From contig OZ005704.1 of NCBI GenBank assembly GCA_963930775.1, positions 4,216,001 through 4,280,000 on the forward strand: DNA of 64,000 bases, written 5' to 3'. Below the pieces are notes generated by a model, which was given only the letters and a program-made list of their open reading frames with translations, was not told the origin of the DNA and made no database searches. Shown here piece by piece: positions 13,201-28,200 of the stretch. This stretch comes from Cliona cf. orientalis. Its lineage: Eukaryota > Porifera > Demospongiae > Clionaida > Clionaidae. The position numbers and the translations under genes are program-made. Position 1 is the stretch's first letter, and every line of letters starts with the position of its first letter.

Positions 13201-16200
13201 ACACGTTCACTAGACCTATCTGATATGTATCATGAACCTGGTATGTTCACCCTTGCAGCTATACATGTATGTATGTATGCAATGTGATTTCTCTTTCAGT
13301 ATTCCGTGAGCATGGTATCAAAGCATCAATGTATAATAGGGAATTTGTTACATGTGTACTTTCTCTAATTGCGCAATATTGTCCTGAGGTGAGTGATTTT
13401 GCTATTTTTAATGAAAAATGTTAATGTTGATTATGCATGTCTAGCTACAAGCTCTTGACTTGAGTAGCAATGGTTTACAACGTCTTGAAGTCTACTCTGA
13501 TCTTCCAGCCAAGTGCAGCAGTCTTCAAATATTGAATTTATCTGATAACCTTTTGCACAATCCAGCTGATTTACAGTCCATTAATGGAATGAACTCACTG
13601 ACTACATTAGTTTTAGAAAATAATCCACTATCACAGTTGATCGACCAAGATGTGGTGGGTTTTGCTGGTAGTCTGAGAAAGCTCTTTCCTAACCTCCAAA
13701 CACTGGTACTGAAGTTTTGACTTTTCGGGGCGAGCCTGAGCATGTTAGCACTATTAAGTTCAATATGTGTTTGTAAAACCTTGGAAGTGAGCAGTCAGAA
13801 AGCAAATAGTAGTACAGGCTGGTGTAGGAGAGTAATGAGCATGCATACATGTAATATTATTGTGCCATTTTGATGACTGTAATGCTAATTGTATAGAATG
13901 TGGAATATGAATGATACAGTATGCATACAGTTTGAGCAGATACCATGTTAATGCTAGCCTCGTCCCCAGGCCTTCTAATGGAGGGGATATGGAAAGAATA
14001 AAGGCCTGCATGGTATTATCTGCATGCACATGCGCTGTTATTATTCATTCAGATTTTGAATACTACATGTAGCTGTATTTATTTGAATAGAAGCGATAGC
14101 CACCCTTGAATAGTAGCCACACGCATGTGTGAGCATAATTAAGTGGGTGTTAATATGGCAGAAAAAACATCCCTGGCTTGGTTCTGCTGCCTATTTCTCG
14201 GCCATATATCTCAGCTATTCCATTATCAGTCCTGAAAAATGATCTTATCGTGTCAGTGTCATCAAGGGGTATCGCTTGAAATTAAATAAAAGCCACCCTT
14301 GAATAAAAACCACCCTCAATAATTATTATCCATACCCCAGCAACTAGTAGTAGCTGCAGCTAGTATTCAGATAAATATGGCAATCAGAATACGTGTGACC
14401 TTTTGACTTTAATCCGGGCTTGGACAGTGGTAGGGAATAGTGTGCTAGTGGAGTAGGAAGTGATCGCGTGTTGCGGGCACAACTGATACTGATTGTCGGT
14501 ATGGCTTTGATTACTGAATTTTGTGACCATAATTTTTCCTTTTTTTTGTAGAGGTCGTATTTTACATGTACATGTATATACATCTAGTGTTAGTAATTAA
14601 ATTTAATCCAAACTTTGGTGAAGAAAGTCTGACACATGATGAAAATTGGAAGAATTATATGTACCTACCCTAGGATTTGTATCAAGTCTGATTATTGTTG
14701 GGGGGGGGGGCAGTGGCCCCCCTACCCCATTTCCTACTCCACTGTGTACAGAAGCCTGTACAGACATGTTTGGGGTAGTTATACTTGGCTCTTTCCCTTC
14801 CCTCTCAAAGGGTATGGGTATGTGGTATAGATGTTTTTTTTCTTGGTCTTTGCTTTCATTCAGGTGTAGTGTTGTGTAGTACTGCATGATTGGTTTTGTG
14901 TGAAGGCTCGCCCCTCATTAATTTGCAATACCCATAACATGTGTTAGTGTGGTGATGTATTTGTCTAATCTTTAGGATGGACAGCAACTGCCAAGTCCCG
15001 TGAAGTTTGATGTACCGGTGACTTCTGGTCAGCTCCCATTAGTTACTGTATGTTGATAGTATGTCACTTTTCAGCTCTGTGATATGCCAATTGTGTCTCT
15101 TACAGAAAAGTTACATAGTTAATGATGATGTTAAGCAGCTTGTTGTAACCTTCATAGAACAGTGAGTCTATTGTATTAAGGGTGAACATAAACTAGTATA
15201 ATTATTCTCTATGTGCATTACCAGATATTATGTGATGTTTGACAGTGATACGAGGGACAAATTATTGGAAGCCTACGCTAATGAGGTATGCAGTACGTAT
15301 TTCAGTGGAACCCCTCAAGCACTGACACCTCCAATATAACGGACAATGTCCATGGACATGCAAATTTTGATGTATTGAAGCCACTCAGTAGCAGATCGAT
15401 GCCTGGTCCCATTTGAGCCGGTGCAATGGTTAACTAGCCATTGATTCCTTTTGAGCCTGTGCAACGGCAAATAATCCTGTACCAGACAACTATTATGATA
15501 TTATTACATGGGCGTAGGAATAGGGGGTGGCCGGGGGACCATGGTCCCCCCCCCTCCCCCCAACCATCTGACTGATTGCTAGCCAGAGAGCCCAAGATAC
15601 AGATATTTCACAGGCCTGACTGAGTCAACTTATGAAACTTCATGAATAAAAAGCTAAGCTCTACTTGACTTACTGCTTGTTCTACAGCCAGGAAACCTCT
15701 TGCCTCACTTGTCACATAGCCTCGTTGATGCGAAAATGGGCATAGTTCGAAGGAACTGTGGGTGTGGTAAAAAAATTGCGCGCGCTTCGTGTGCTGCTAT
15801 CTTTTGGCCCCTCCAACCTTATACGTGTACATGTTCCTACGCCTACGTGTATGTGTTAACCCTCGGCGCATGCACAAGGGTTACAGTACTTAGTCATTCT
15901 GTGTATCTGTCTGTCTGTCTAGCAAGCTAGCTGCTTGCTTGTGAGTCCAATTTGTGCTGTTGTACATACAAGGTTCCTTAGCTTACGGTATTCCAAATAC
16001 ATAATTTGTGTGAATTGTGCCGGAATCGTATTGTTTGCTAGTTTTGGCGTCATTTTGCCAATTTTAAGCCTCTTGACTTTTCCAGGCTAGCAGTGACATG
16101 ACTACATGTTTGTAAACAATAAAATTGAAGGATGAAGTAGGGATGGCAGGGTCTAAAAGTACACCACCAAGATTTGTAAGGGATAAGCATCTGCTATACA

Positions 16201-19200
16201 TCCCTTCGCTTGCTTTTCTCGATGAATGTTGACTTGTTTGTCGAGTGCGGCATGGGGGAGACATTCAGGTTGTTCCCTAGTTGTCACGATGGTTCAGGAT
16301 AGTCAGTTTTGATTCAGTTGCATTATTTTTGCACACCTCAAAGCAAGCGTAGGGATGTATAGCAGATGCTTATGCCTTACAAATCTTGTTTGTGTACTTT
16401 TTGACCCTGCCATCCCTACTTCATCCTTCAATTTTATTGTTTTTATATACTTGTTTCTGTTCTTTTTTTATTGCTCTTAGTTTTACCATCTTACATGGTT
16501 TGCTCATTCAACTCTCAACTTCTATCCAGTGTAACTGAGCTATTAATAGTAGATGTGAGGTACCGAAGTTTGCGCGTGCATGCAAAGTCTTAGCCACGCC
16601 CTTCAAGGTGGCTGACAAAGAAGGCTGGTTTAGGCTGCCCAGGTAGCGGTGTGTCTCTTCCATTAGGGCCCTGAGAAAATCAAGTTGTGAACTGGCTGTT
16701 ATGCTGACTGCTGAGGAACCTCTTGATACCTAGTTTACTGTATAGTGCTCAGCTAGTTAACTATAAGCTATAGTTAGCTCGCGTAGAAGAGCCTGGCGCC
16801 TGGCTCAAGGCTAGAACTAAGCGTGAGTATCTGAGCACTGAGCAATGTAGCTGCAGCTATGGTCCAGTTCATGCTGCATCGTGCGCGCCCCTGACCATAA
16901 TCACATGATTTCACCATGGTAATACAGAGAAGACAGCAACAGAGACCGAACGCGGTAAAAGAGAGCTCGAGCTCGGGATGGAAGTGACGAATGAAGTATG
17001 TCACAGTAGCTTTGTCAGCTTGTGGTACACTAACAAACTCATATTATTTACAAGTCCATTGCTAAATAATTGAGTCTTGATAAAGGAATAAAAGGACGGC
17101 CAGAACCATAGAATCCGAGATGCGCGTGTGCTGATATCAATATCTCTTGCATAATTTGTGCCAGAGCTACGTGTGTCATGCACACACAAACTCGCAAACG
17201 CTCGCCCCCACAATGAAATACATCACATTAGTATTACATGTACATATAATATGGTATATCTGGGTCATCCCTACCTATAGAGTCTACCAACTCTATGACT
17301 CTATGATAAAACACTGTATGTCGCATGCTATGGGTATGTACGTATTATTAATCCTCAGTGCATGCACATGCTGTATAATGATCGCTGATGGTAATCACTG
17401 CTGCCTTCCTAGCTTGTAGGCAAGCTTTCAACAGAAGCCGCCGATGATAGTGTTTTTCTTACAACCTTAAGGGTGTGTATGGTTAGCTGTAGATCCAATA
17501 AGACAATTGGCTCATCACTGATCGGAGCACAGTGGCAGCATAGATATTATCTATAGTGGCAGATACGCTTTTTTGCTAGTAATAATAGACTGCTGACTTG
17601 AGCTGAGGTTTTACACAACACTATAGTGCTTAAGGTGTTTTGAAGTAGCTGGCTAAGCCTAATGTCCCCAAGGAGTCTAGCTACTGTGAGGGAAGCTGAC
17701 TTGTTGTTGGTACCTCAGTGTGGAGTTCAATACAACATTTTGGGGTTGTTCTTGCTGTGAGCCGTTGAATCTTGAACAACACTGCTGTGCTATAACATTA
17801 GCCTTGTCCCCAGCCCTCATGCTTAATGTTATAGTAGCCTCACCTTTAGCTGTGGCTCTTTACCCCCTTTTCTGTGTACAATATTGAAAAATGGGTAGAG
17901 GGTTGAGGATACTATAATATTGTATATTGTCATTGCCTGTTTGTAAAGCCAAGAGTAAATAATAAGGAGGGGAAGAGAGAATCGAATGCGCTATATGCAT
18001 GTACTCTGTATAAGATGTTTTTGGAAAGGCATGCATGCGCACGTTTGATACTATAGCTCTCTTCCCCATCTTATTATTTACTTTTGGTGAAGCTAATGTC
18101 ATGCAATGCGCTGAGGGTTTTGTGCTCTAGAGAGCTTTGGTTGTGATAGTCGGGATTCATGCTAGAGTAGTCGTACGTAGTGCTTTCACACGAGGGTATG
18201 ACATTCTCATGTCACAATCTTTACAACTATATTTAATGTTCTACACCTACAAGTATGTTTGACTTTACAATCATGGGATAATGTGGCTAGTATGCATGAT
18301 CATCCATTAGCAGTATTAGTACATGCTCACAAAACATAGAGATGTAGTTCATGCACAAACAGTATCCTGCCTGGGCAAGATTAATCATTAGTACCATGCA
18401 TATGCGCAGATGGAAGCGGTTGCAGAGGCCACACCCCTCATAGCAAGCAGCCGCTCTGGCTCCAACCAAGTGTGCAATGGTAACGTTCTCGCTCTGTTTG
18501 AATGTTGCTACCAGACTACTGACGGGTATGAGAAGGAACAGACCTCACCTCTTGCTTTGCTCGAGGCTCGGTGGCTAGCGCCAGTGCCTATTTAGCAGGC
18601 CTCGGGAAACACGTGGCGCTTTTGTGTCCATCGTTAGTCAATGCGTCTCTAGCTGTAGCTATGGCCCGAGGCATTAAGGCCACTCTTCTTTTGCACACGG
18701 CCCTACAGCTCTGACCAATCCTGAACCTTGTAGAGCGGACTTTTGCACCGCACATTCATAGCAACCGGGTGCATCCAAGATGCGTATCCATAGTCCTCAT
18801 GTAATGACACGGACTATATAAGAAAAATGATCGTCTAAAAAATATTTTTCATTGTGTATAGTATAATAATGCTATGTAGGTACAAACAATGATGTCATTA
18901 TTGTACACTGTGTTATATGTAGTCTTTTGTGTACCATAATATAGGCAGTGCTCTCCGTAAGTGTTTGCAGTTCCAGGTATGACCATAGTATAACTCTTAT
19001 CTTAGTTTATGATAGCTTCCACTGTAGGGGTGTTCGATTTGATAGCTACATAAAGGATAGTAGGAACATGACTGTTCTGAAAGATTCAGGTTTGGAAACT
19101 ATTTTAGTGCATATTATGGATATACGTACATAGCCATTAATGTACTAATTAATGTTTAGCTAAGCGGCGGTCATTCCTTAAACAAGGACGAATTGATGTG

Positions 19201-22200
19201 GTACATTTTCTTCGTGGATTGCCCAGGACAGTTCATCATTCAAAGACATTCTCAGTTGATGTGATGAGAGCTACGGTACGTTTCATAGGCTAGAAGAAAG
19301 GAGTTAATGTATCCTATACAGATATTTAGGATTGCATATAGAGGGGGGGGGGGGCGCACTGGGTCCCCCCCCCCCCCCCCCCCCCAGAATTCCATAATAA
19401 TATAATATAATATAATATAATATGTAGTATACAGTACAAGTATATGTTTGATGTCACAATCATGGGATAATGTGACTGAACACTACTAAACAGCATGCTA
19501 TGTACAATCGAGTACAGTGCGCATGCGCAGATGAAAGTGAACCAAACTTTGAACCTATGCTATTATGGTGTGGACCACACCCCTCACTGCAGACTAAGAG
19601 CAGCTCAGGCGACGTTCTCACTCCGCTTGAACATTGAATCTACCACCAGACGATGACAAAGAGCAGATATCGCCTCTCGCTTCACTTGAGGCTCGATAGC
19701 CTGCTGAGCAGGCCTGTTGGAACGTGTGGCGCTTGCGCCGCTCGCTTGAGCTCGAGAATGCATCTTTATGGCCCCTAGGCCCTGGCAACCTCGTTTGTGC
19801 ACACGGCACAACAATTCTGACCAATCGTGAGTCTTCTGAGAGCGCATCTTCCAGGTTAAGACACGGACTATATAAGAAAATTGTCACTCTGAAAAATATT
19901 TTTCGTTGTATATAGCATAATATATACACAAGAAGACATCGTTAGTTATCACAGCATTATTATATGATTTATTTACTAGTATATGCATGGCAGCAGCACA
20001 TATACATGTACACACATATAATATAAATCATCTGTGAGATCCGCCCCCCCCCCCCCCCCCCCCCCCCAGAAAAAATCCCCTCTGTATGCAACCCTGATAA
20101 TACTCAGTTTCTGATACAAATTAGTGTTCTCATTGCTTTTGCAAGTTATTTTCTACTCTACTACATATGGCCATGGGCAGATTATTTTTTTTATGCTGCT
20201 ATGACACCTAGGTATTTCAAGCGAATAGCATACCATAAACCTTGAAATCTCATAGTCCTATGGCAGCTATGAAGATTAATCTTGCAAGAACACATAATAT
20301 GTATGTTAATGTGGTCATGCATGACCATATGAAAGTCTCCTCACAAATAGACCATTTTAATTATGGCTGCCATCTAAAGTCTCCCTCAAAAATTAGCCCA
20401 TTAGCCGGCTGCCCTCGCTCTTGATTGGTAGCCATCCTTGAACAAGGCTCACGTCGAGGTTACTATAGCCGTACCCACTATTTTAAGGATAATATTTTTG
20501 CGTCAACCTGGACACTCTTTCGTATCTATTTGTGTAGGTAAAACTTCCACGCTGGTGCTGCGTGCGCCATGCAGCCAGGAGTCAGCGTGGTATACTGCAT
20601 AAATAAATGCTGGCCTTGTTTTCTTGTTTTGAAGCTATCTCGAGAGCCAGGAAGGAAATAGAAGCCTGGGCTTGTACTTGAGCATGTATGGTATATACCA
20701 TACTTTTGCCAAAAAAGGCCCACGGGCAGTGCACCTTGTAGTGGACCTAGACTGGGGGATGCACCGATGTTTGATACAGCAGTCTCTTTAGATCGACTTT
20801 CTGCCCCCTCTAGTCTATGGCCTTTACCTTCTAAAAATCTTCTTGTTTAGAAGCCGGGAGTTCGAGGGGATGTGGTCGTAGTAGTTGCACTTGCTATCGC
20901 GTGCATGAACGAATCTCAAGACCTTCTATATGTATAGCTGCTTCTGTAAGTTTTGTCTACCCAATGGCCCAGAACAAAACCAGTATTTATTTGGTGGAGG
21001 CTAAATTTATATCCTGTAGCACCTGTTATCTATTATTATAATATCACTATTTAGGAGGTTTTTACGTGATTTAGAAGATTAATGGGCTCTATATAGAATC
21101 CGGAGCGAAGCGAAGGTTCTTCCAAAGCACGTAGAAACTGACTATAGAAAGAGTATCTGTCTAACAAGTTTAGAATCTAATCATATTATAGTAAAACACT
21201 GTTGCAGTAATGGCCCGAGGATACAAAGTTATAGAGATCAGAATCTTATAGGGATTCTATCACATATAGATACCTGCTAATGACCAATCAGATTGCAGTA
21301 CATGTACTTGTTGCAATTATGATCTAAGTATTCATATTCTGCAGCCAATGGGTACTGCTTTCGTTGTCTATGGTGTATTCAGCGAAGGTGAGTGGTACAT
21401 ACATATATTATATAAAAGTATAAAAATAGTTGAATAAAATTAAAAGATGAAGTAAGGATGGCAGGGTCAAAAAGTACACAAACAAGATTTGTAGGGATAT
21501 AATCACATTCACTATACATCCCTACGCTTTGCTTTTCTCAATCATCACGCGCTTATTGATGTCCACTTGTTCGTGCTATCCTTCAGTGAGTGTTCTTGAC
21601 TTGCATGCGGGAGAAAACATCTCCTATGGCTCATTGATTCAGTCACATTACTTTTACATCCCATGCATATAGATACTCAAAAAGATTAGGGGCCTTGGTT
21701 CTCCATACTTGTACTAGGTACTGGTTCCATCCGAGGCTTCTAAAGGAGCTATATGGAAGGAATGTAAACCTCAAGTATGGAAGTCTAGGGATGTCTGTTA
21801 CTGAAATGTACCACATTAGAAATTGACCTCAGACACCTAGTGATCGAGATAGTGGCTGTACTGCGAAGGCCACAGAGAGTTTGTTACTAGAGCTGGAGTC
21901 TTTCGAGTTGGATAGTAGCTATGATAGAACTTGTATTTATCGCTTACTAGACGAAATTGCTGCATTCTGGACAAAAGTTAGTCTTGTCTCCATACCCTCC
22001 TGATGTACCGGTATATATAGTGCACAAGAGGAGAGAGGGATCGAGAGTCTGGAACATAATCACAGGCGGAAGTGTCCCGAAGGCAGAAATTCCACGACAG
22101 GTGTTGATTGGCCACAATACAGCTTGTGAAGCTGTTAACATTCGAATGGACGATGGAATATGCACTGCTCGTGCGTGCTTTGTACGTGCATGAAACTGGC

Positions 22201-25200
22201 TTAGGCCACTTCAACTACTATTGTTGTTTCACGGGCCCGACCGACCCTCTAATTTGCAGATTTGAAAAGAAAATAAAAATGACATAAATGCTTAAGTGCG
22301 CATGTGCAATGGCATCGATGAATGCTTGGCCCAGTGTATCTATTAAACGAGGTGGATTGCCAGTCATTTCTCATAAGATTAAGTGCGAGTGGACAGATAC
22401 ACTTGGGGCGATCGTAGAGAAGGTGGACCCGAGTTTGAGCCACAAGAAATCAGCAACTCTAACTGCTTTTTTTTTTTCAAACCGACCTACTACCGACCCT
22501 GAACTTTTGTCTGGTATGCCCGTGAAACAACTATTGCAGTTGAAGTGGCCTTAACCATGAAAGCTAGACTATGTGTCATTATTACGTGCCCGCAATATTC
22601 CTTCAGGACACTTTCACCCAGGGTTATGTTCCAGATCCTCCCTCTCTCTTCTTGCACACTATATACATGTATCAGGAGGGTCTGAGGATGAGACTAGACA
22701 AAAGTTACACGCTGTTGTATTATCTTTAATTAATGTCTCTATAACTCTGAAGATACTCTAGTACAATCATTCTCTGTTGTTATATGAATAATTCAAGGAT
22801 TCTTCTATGTCAGGTTAAAGCCGATAAGCCTAAGCTTGCTGTAACTAAAATGTACCACATAAAACCATAGCGTAACTGCGATAATATCATTTTTGCTTCA
22901 CTTCCGCATGGCAAATTCAACTTGATCACTCACTTTGTAGGGTAACCTTCGCATTTCTTCACTAACTATAGTATAAACCAAGTGGAAAAGCATCCATTTG
23001 TGCGGAAGTTCTTGAAGAGTTGTGACTATATGGCTCGAGTATAGCGCAGATTTGTACCGCGAGACAATCTTGCCATGTGGAAGTAAATTTTGTGCTAGTG
23101 TCTATGGGTGATGGCATCATACGCAGTACATACGTTACTCTATATATCTATACCCATGGTTCAGTGAGAAGTGGCATGACTGGCGCTTTTAGCTCACTAG
23201 TTTAATTGCCAGCTGATGGCCATGAAATCTATACCATCGTTTAGTACTACCCTTGAGCTACATTTTGAGCTCAAGAACAACCTTCTGGGATGCATATGAA
23301 TAGAAGTTACAAAAAGTTGACATGCACTAATTTAGTATGCGGGTATGATCTCCCATATGTACTGTACAAACCATGAAAACATCGACTTCCGGCAGTTGTA
23401 GTGTATACTGTTTGCAGTACCCTAAAAATTCCAAAGTATATGAATGTTGGATTAAGTGAATGGCCATGAGACAAAGTGCGCACGTTGTGATAAATACAAC
23501 ACGACTCAAGGTGTCAATTAGCTCAATGTTCAAGTTTGCCATAGAGGGTTCCATGTTTTCATACAGTGTAGTTGCATTGCCACATGTTGGACAGCATGTA
23601 ATCATAGAAAGCTATATTAATGTGAAAGTGCTAACGATCACTTTGCAATTGTTGCTCAATGACTAGTGGGGCATTGTGGTACGTACTTTACGATCAAGAA
23701 CACTCTTTAGTGTGAAGTATACAAGAAAGCAGTGCTCCACCCTTGAACAGGGAGTACCATTCTATATAAAATAAATACAAATAATTGAAAATTGAAGGAC
23801 GAAGTATATGAGGATATGGCAATGAAAGTATACAAACTAGATTTGTAGGGATAAGATAATCATCCCTACACTTGCTTTTTGAGGGGTGAAAAACAGCCTG
23901 TAATATCTAGCTCCTGCACACAAGTCAAGAGCACTTAACAAACAAGTTAGGTGCATGAAAAGCAAGCATAGGATGTATAGTGCGTGTGATTATCCCTACA
24001 AGACTTGTTTATATGTACTTTTTGGCCCTAGCTGCCATCCTTCAATTTTGTTTTTATGCTCAATGGTCACATATTATGACATATTTGGGCCATCCCTACT
24101 TATAGAGTCTACTGACTCTATGATATGTGCCGTATGAGAGATGAGCATTAAATTAGGTGATCTGAACGCTTACCGCCACAGTGGCAAGTTCATTTAGTTA
24201 AATTAGCGGGTTTTTAATCTGGCCATTTATAATAAATTCCTAAATTTTCAAACAAAAAGCCTCACCTAGTTTTCCTCTATATGGTGTGCGAATAAGAACT
24301 ACTAATTATTTTAATTTGGCAGTTGCCGAGGCAGTCAGCCAAACCGCCAAATTTGATTCTTTGCCAAGTTGTTTCAGCTATACAATATTATGGTGTGCAA
24401 TTTTTACCTGTAAAGTAGGAACTTATACTAGATACTACTATTCTAGTGGCCAGACCTACATGTTTTAAGGGTTACAGTCTAGTCAAGTGGAATATCAACA
24501 ATTTTAGTGGTCACCCATGCATGTACCTTCATGTACACATGTTCATTGTCAATCTATTCAGCTCAGGTTTGAGATACATATATATAATTCATAGTCAATA
24601 AAGGACAATTCATTTTAAACTTGTACACTATTTTGCATAGTTATGAGTACCATTATTTTGTTTAATGTAGTTGATGAAGCGAAGGCTGTACGAGCTTTCA
24701 CTCGAATATTTGTGTTAACAGCTGCTGGAAATGGGTGAGTAATATCTGTTTGATTATCATGCTCAATCAATACTACAGTAGCAGCCCATGGAAAGCTGTT
24801 AATTTTAGCCTCTGCGTTGTTGAATGGTAGTATATGAGCTTTGAGTGACATAGCAACAAATGTTTTATTGCAGGCGAGAAATAATCTTAGCAAGCCCAGT
24901 ACACACTACTATATAGCCTTAGTTACCTCCATTGTTGGCTATTACCATTGCTATCAGGGTTTCATTTAGGATTTTTGTCAAGGGGGGGCAAATGCAACAA
25001 TTCCAGAGTTAAGGGGGGGGGGCAAAGACTATAGTATGTTTTTCCATCTGTGAAGAAGGACGTTGTGCTCATTAACTTCATTATATTAGGGGGGTCTGGG
25101 GGTATGCTGCTCCCCCAGGAAATTTTTTTAATGTTTCAACCTCTTAGACTGTTCCTGGTGGCTTCTGAGCACTCGGATGGGGAAAGTCTGTCAGTAATAT

Positions 25201-28200
25201 CCACTGGTTCCCCTCTATTTCAAGTCAAATGTTGCAAGGATGTGGGATGTGTCTGCTACCGCGCATAGCGCGAAGCTTTAGCTAATTTATGGCGTAAAAA
25301 TAAGCAAAACTACCGCTTTAGATACTTTCACTGGTTAAATCTTTTACTTGTACGTGTATTACATGTATGGATGGTGGCTACTCTCAAGGGGGGGGGGGCA
25401 GCCAGCTTCCAAGGGGGTGGGGGACGAGTGACCCCTCCCGCCCCCCCCCCCCCCCCCCCCCAATGAAACCCTGGCTATACAGTGGAACCCCTCTATTCCA
25501 GACACTCTTAATTGTTACAATTTTAAGTGTCTTGATTAAAGAGGTGTCCTCATTTCATGGTAGTTTGCACACTTCTCTATGTAGCTGGGACCATGCATAA
25601 TGTCTTAATTAAGAGAGATGTTATTCATTCCAGGAGTCCTTATGATATGGAGGGTTTCCACTGTTATATACACTGTAGTATAGACTGTTTCCAACTGCCG
25701 TGTGTGTGTCATTTGTTCAAAGTCGAGCCTATCACATTTTTTGTTTGAAGAGGTCGATTGCTTGCATAAGACGTACTTTGTAAGTGACACCAATAGAAAC
25801 AATGGTGTTCTTTCAGTGTCTGCTACTTACAGTGTAACCTAGTCTGTATGACTAAATAATTATAGCATTATGGCCACACCTACATGTACCAACTGCATGA
25901 ACATTCGTGCACGTGAGTGCACATGCATAAAAACGTATGCAAGTGTTTTATCAGAGCATATTTTGCAGTAGATGTTATTAAGATAGATGGGTAAGTGCAT
26001 CACCTCTGAGTAGCCGCCTTTTAGCTGATAAGAATGTCATTTCTGGCACCTTCACTTGTAATTAGGGGCGAGCCTGAGCAAGCCCCGAATTCACGAGAGA
26101 CAGGAAGCGGTTTTGTATGTATATACATATTTGTGGGGTGATCAATTCAGTGAGGAAAGAGTTAAATTTTGAACGCGTAAGGTAATGGTCGTCATGCGCA
26201 TGTGCCCGCACTGCACCATATGTGCACACGATCTTTGAGACAACTCAGGCCTGTACAGTATAGGCAAAGGCATAAAACTGGAATGGTGAGTGCTGTACCA
26301 CTCTGGCAAGGCTTAGATCCACGATTAACACAACATCACTTCCCTGAGCATGAAAGTGACTGTTTGTCCCCTTAGGGTCTATAGCTATACATGTAGGTAC
26401 TTGGACTCGTGATGGTCATATGACATGTAGACTACTAAATATAGTGTAGGTGATCAACGTTTTGGACTATATATTAGCAGTCTGTGATACTTTCACTGTC
26501 GTGGTAGCTTCTCAGGCATAGCTATTGGGGTACAACCCCATATGCCTATATGCCTGTGTGCTTTCAAAGGAATTTTTTATGACTTTTTCGCAAAGGTTCG
26601 CCCCGCACAGATAATTTTTAGTTGTACTATGTTCCTCTGCTACGAAAACCTTATGCGTTATTACATGTACCTACGCTTAATAGCCAAGTACATGTATACT
26701 GAACTAAAAATAGCTATATTAATTCAAGTATGCATGTACATTCATGGTATCATTTAAGGATTGTGGTCAATCACTAGCACAATCATTCACATCACATCCA
26801 GCTCAAAGTGGCACAAATTGAAGTCAAGGGTGTTTGCATTAGGTGTACGTTATCTTCACTGTAGGAAATGGTTTACTAAGGGCTTGTCCATCACAGCCTT
26901 TGGATTCTCAATTCAGCCTGATTTGACTAGAATACAGTACTTAAAATTAATCCTATATATATCCTACCTACTGTAGTATACATTTTTAGATTAAATTGAT
27001 CATTTTAAGCTCAGATTCGATATAATTATATTACTTGAGAAAATGGACCATTTTGCGCTATTTCCGAAGTTTCACTTAAAAATGTAAATGTCTCTGGTAC
27101 CATATCATTGAACTCTGGCATCATTCATTCCAGCCCACCCAATTTCCGATATGGACAGGGCTTGAGCGTGCATCGATCTTATTCAAGAATGCTTTTAATA
27201 TGAAAAACTCAGCCACATCCCCAGTAGCTGCATAGTCCTAATGGGGCATATGGTTCAAGGTTGTCAATATACCATATAGCCGGAAAAGTTGGCGGGGAAT
27301 TAAATTTGGTGGTGTGGCAGTCTATAATTATTACAACCACCAAATTAAAATCCGCCAAAATTTCCTACTCACATATATAGGTATGGTGATCCTGTACCGA
27401 ACCACCAAATTTAAATCTGCCAATATTCTTGCAATAGCGATTTTGGGCTCAACTGCCAAATTTAATTCCCGCCAATATTTCCAGCTTTTCGGTAGTGTGT
27501 GCTCGGTCTACAAGCCACATCAATGCCAGTGCTTCAATCACAGAGATGCAGTCTGAGACTGACTCGCGACCTTGATAATGACAAGTTTCGATACTTCAAT
27601 CATAGGAGATGAACTTGATAGCGCAATACAACTTCTGAACTTCAGATCGCTCATGGCATGGCACAGATACTATATATACATATAGCGCAAGGCTTGCTTT
27701 ATTTATCCACAAGATTACATCAGCCAAGAGAACGCATGAAGTTCATCCAGCAGTATTTGTCAGAGAAAGGAGCACTCAGCTTTTAATCTATTCGCTAGAT
27801 ACATACGTCTATATGCTTACCGATTTGAAGTCTCAGAAAGGCTCCATGGAGGCCCTGAATTTTCGGATAATTCATAGATTACATCATAATTACCTCATAA
27901 CTGCAAAAAAGTGAATTGCTACTGGGGATATAATGAAAAACTTAGAGACTACGTCCAGAGTCCCTCATGAATACGCCGCCATAAATTCGAACTAGGACAC
28001 ATTGACAAACTGCGCATGCTCCATATACACGTACAATATTGGGGCGCGCGGCTTGAGCCGGTTGACCTTCACCTGCCATGTGCTTGACTGAATAGGGAAA
28101 TCCCCCTGCCCTGAAAGCGAGCTCGCTAGAGAAAGCGAACTGAGAGAAACGCCATAATAGTATCATCAGATAGTCCACGATCTCTTCTACGCTAGGTTCG

